This document shows positions 63,249 through 64,000 of a stretch of DNA of 64,000 nucleotides, one piece after another. Made by a program: the position numbers and the translations under genes. Numbering within the stretch: position 1 is the stretch's first letter; every line of letters starts with the position of its first letter. The stretch spans positions 186,001 to 250,000 of the forward strand of contig JAUHYD010000005.1 in NCBI GenBank assembly GCA_030426665.1, read 5' to 3'. This DNA comes from Bacteroidia bacterium (GTDB lineage Bacteria; Bacteroidota; Bacteroidia; Chitinophagales; Chitinophagaceae). Under the pieces are notes generated by a model. The model did not search any database. It had not been told where the DNA came from and saw only the letters and a program-made list of their open reading frames with translations.

Positions 63249-63920
63249 ATGAGTTATATATTACATATTGACACGTCGGCGGAGACCAGCGAGGTATCAA
63301 TTGCGGAAAACGGGGTAATTCTGGCTGAAATTGTGAATAGCGAAGTCCGTAACCATGCTCAGGCTATAAACAATATGATTGAAAGCGCATTGACTGAGGC
63401 CGGCATTGCCATTAAACAATTAAATGCGATTGCCGTTTGTTCCGGTCCCGGCTCCTATACAGGTCTGAGGATCGCTATGGCTACTGCAAAAGGTATATGC
63501 TATGCGTCAGACATTCCGCTTATATCAACGGACAAACTGACCCTCCTGGCCAACATTATCGTTCAAAATCCGCCGATAGATGGCCTGGAAGAAATAGTAC
63601 CGATACTCACGGCACGTGAGGGAGAATACTTCCTGGGAGTGTATACCAACAATGGAATATGTAGTAAAAAACCTGCTCATGTGTTGGAAAATCAAGTGAT
63701 TGAGATACTAAACGATATAAAAAACCCATATATAATATCAGACACCACAGAAGAATTATTTTATAAACTAAAAGTTAATCTTTTAGGCCGTTCAGCAGAT
63801 ATTAAAATCAACCATTCTTGTTGGGCGGTAATGGCTTACAACGATTTCAATAGTAATAGATTTGTAAATCTTTCACTGGTGACCCCGGAGTACCTAAAGC
63901 AAGTTTACACGCATAAATAA
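63249..63920 (+). CDS. tsaB: tRNA threonylcarbamoyladenosine biosynthesis protein TsaB
   Basis: A 223-residue ASKHA-fold protein, needed with TsaD and TsaE for t6A37 in tRNA. It has MSYILHIDTSAETSEVSIAE, VRNHAQAINNMIESAL and the family signature VCSGPGSYTGLRIAMATAKG. The length is typical. ATG 63249 begins at the conserved start; a start at 63228 would be upstream of the promoter-like box. Confidence 0.96.
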   Translation: MSYILHIDTSAETSEVSIAENGVILAEIVNSEVRNHAQAINNMIESALTEAGIAIKQLNAIAVCSGPGSYTGLRIAMATAKGICYASDIPLISTDKLTLLANIIVQNPPIDGLEEIVPILTAREGEYFLGVYTNNGICSKKPAHVLENQVIEILNDIKNPYIISDTTEELFYKLKVNLLGRSADIKINHSCWAVMAYNDFNSNRFVNLSLVTPEYLKQVYTHK

Positions 63921-63936
63921 TTGACTATCAATTATT
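63916..63936 (+). terminator. Weak hairpin at the tsaB stop
   Basis: A 9-bp AT-rich stem (AATAATTGA at 63916-63924, TCAATTATT at 63928-63936) overlaps the stop codon and is followed by AT-rich DNA. It may be a weak terminator. Confidence 0.3.
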
Positions 63937-64000
63937 TATAACGTTTTTAAGATTTATTTTTCTATCATTTTAACTCAATGTTAACTTTTTTTTGAAATAT

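Overview
The window is a stretch of chromosome from a member of the Bacteroidota, most likely a Chitinophagaceae-type organism. The support is lineage-typical: type IX secretion sorting domains (type B on three large proteins, type A on one), a PUR-domain nucleic-acid-binding protein, Omp28-like and YCF48-like lipoproteins, a bacterial GGGP-synthase homologue, and several upstream regions with the Bacteroidota promoter form TTTG-N19-TAnnTTTG. Base composition is about 40-45% G+C by eye. No rRNA, tRNA, insertion sequence, CRISPR array or intact prophage was found.

Layout. 1-6.8 kb: housekeeping genes (mscL, GGGP synthase, LOG-family hydrolase, TylF-like methyltransferase, radC, xth, glmM). 6.9-17 kb: three tandem paralogous genes of about 3.1 kb for secreted PKD-domain proteins with type B sorting domains; they show a patchwork of shared blocks that looks like gene conversion, and two of them also share 372 bp of upstream DNA. 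17.2-21.6 kb: M13 metallopeptidase lipoprotein, YdjM-like membrane hydrolase, ClsB-like phospholipase D protein. 21.8-24.8 kb: an ECF sigma factor followed by an 813-residue protein with an anti-sigma-like N-terminus, one membrane helix, a roughly 500-residue low-complexity linker and an outer-membrane beta-barrel-like C-terminus. 25.5-33.5 kb: secreted or membrane proteins, MiaE, an SGNH hydrolase, a YghO-like protein, a Rossmann protein and an Omp28-like lipoprotein. 33.6-46.2 kb: the S10-spc ribosomal cluster on the minus strand, from rpsJ to secY and map, with a near-consensus promoter at its head. It stops after map: infA, rpmJ, rpsM, rpsK, rpsD, rpoA and rplQ do not follow. 46.6-57.5 kb: NHL-repeat secreted protein, a methyltransferase gene with an in-frame TAA, a glycosyltransferase, a reciprocal pair of M16 peptidases, pth, and a CDP-sugar cluster (rfbF, rfbG, a frameshifted small membrane protein, rfbC-like). 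57.7-63.9 kb: PUR protein, a terminase-small-subunit-like HTH protein, a GT4 glycosyltransferase, glnS, ridA and tsaB.

Functionally this is core translation and nucleotide-sugar metabolism interleaved with envelope genes. The two most unusual items are the sigma/trans-envelope pair at 21.8-24.8 kb and the mosaic triplicate of secreted proteins at 6.9-17 kb. Two genes carry apparent inactivating lesions (stop at 48338-48340; frameshift near 55428-55434), each with intact coding sequence beyond the lesion.

Many starts were moved inward from the longest reading frame, because the longer form began at TTG or overlapped a promoter-like box or a neighbour. These choices are noted per gene.
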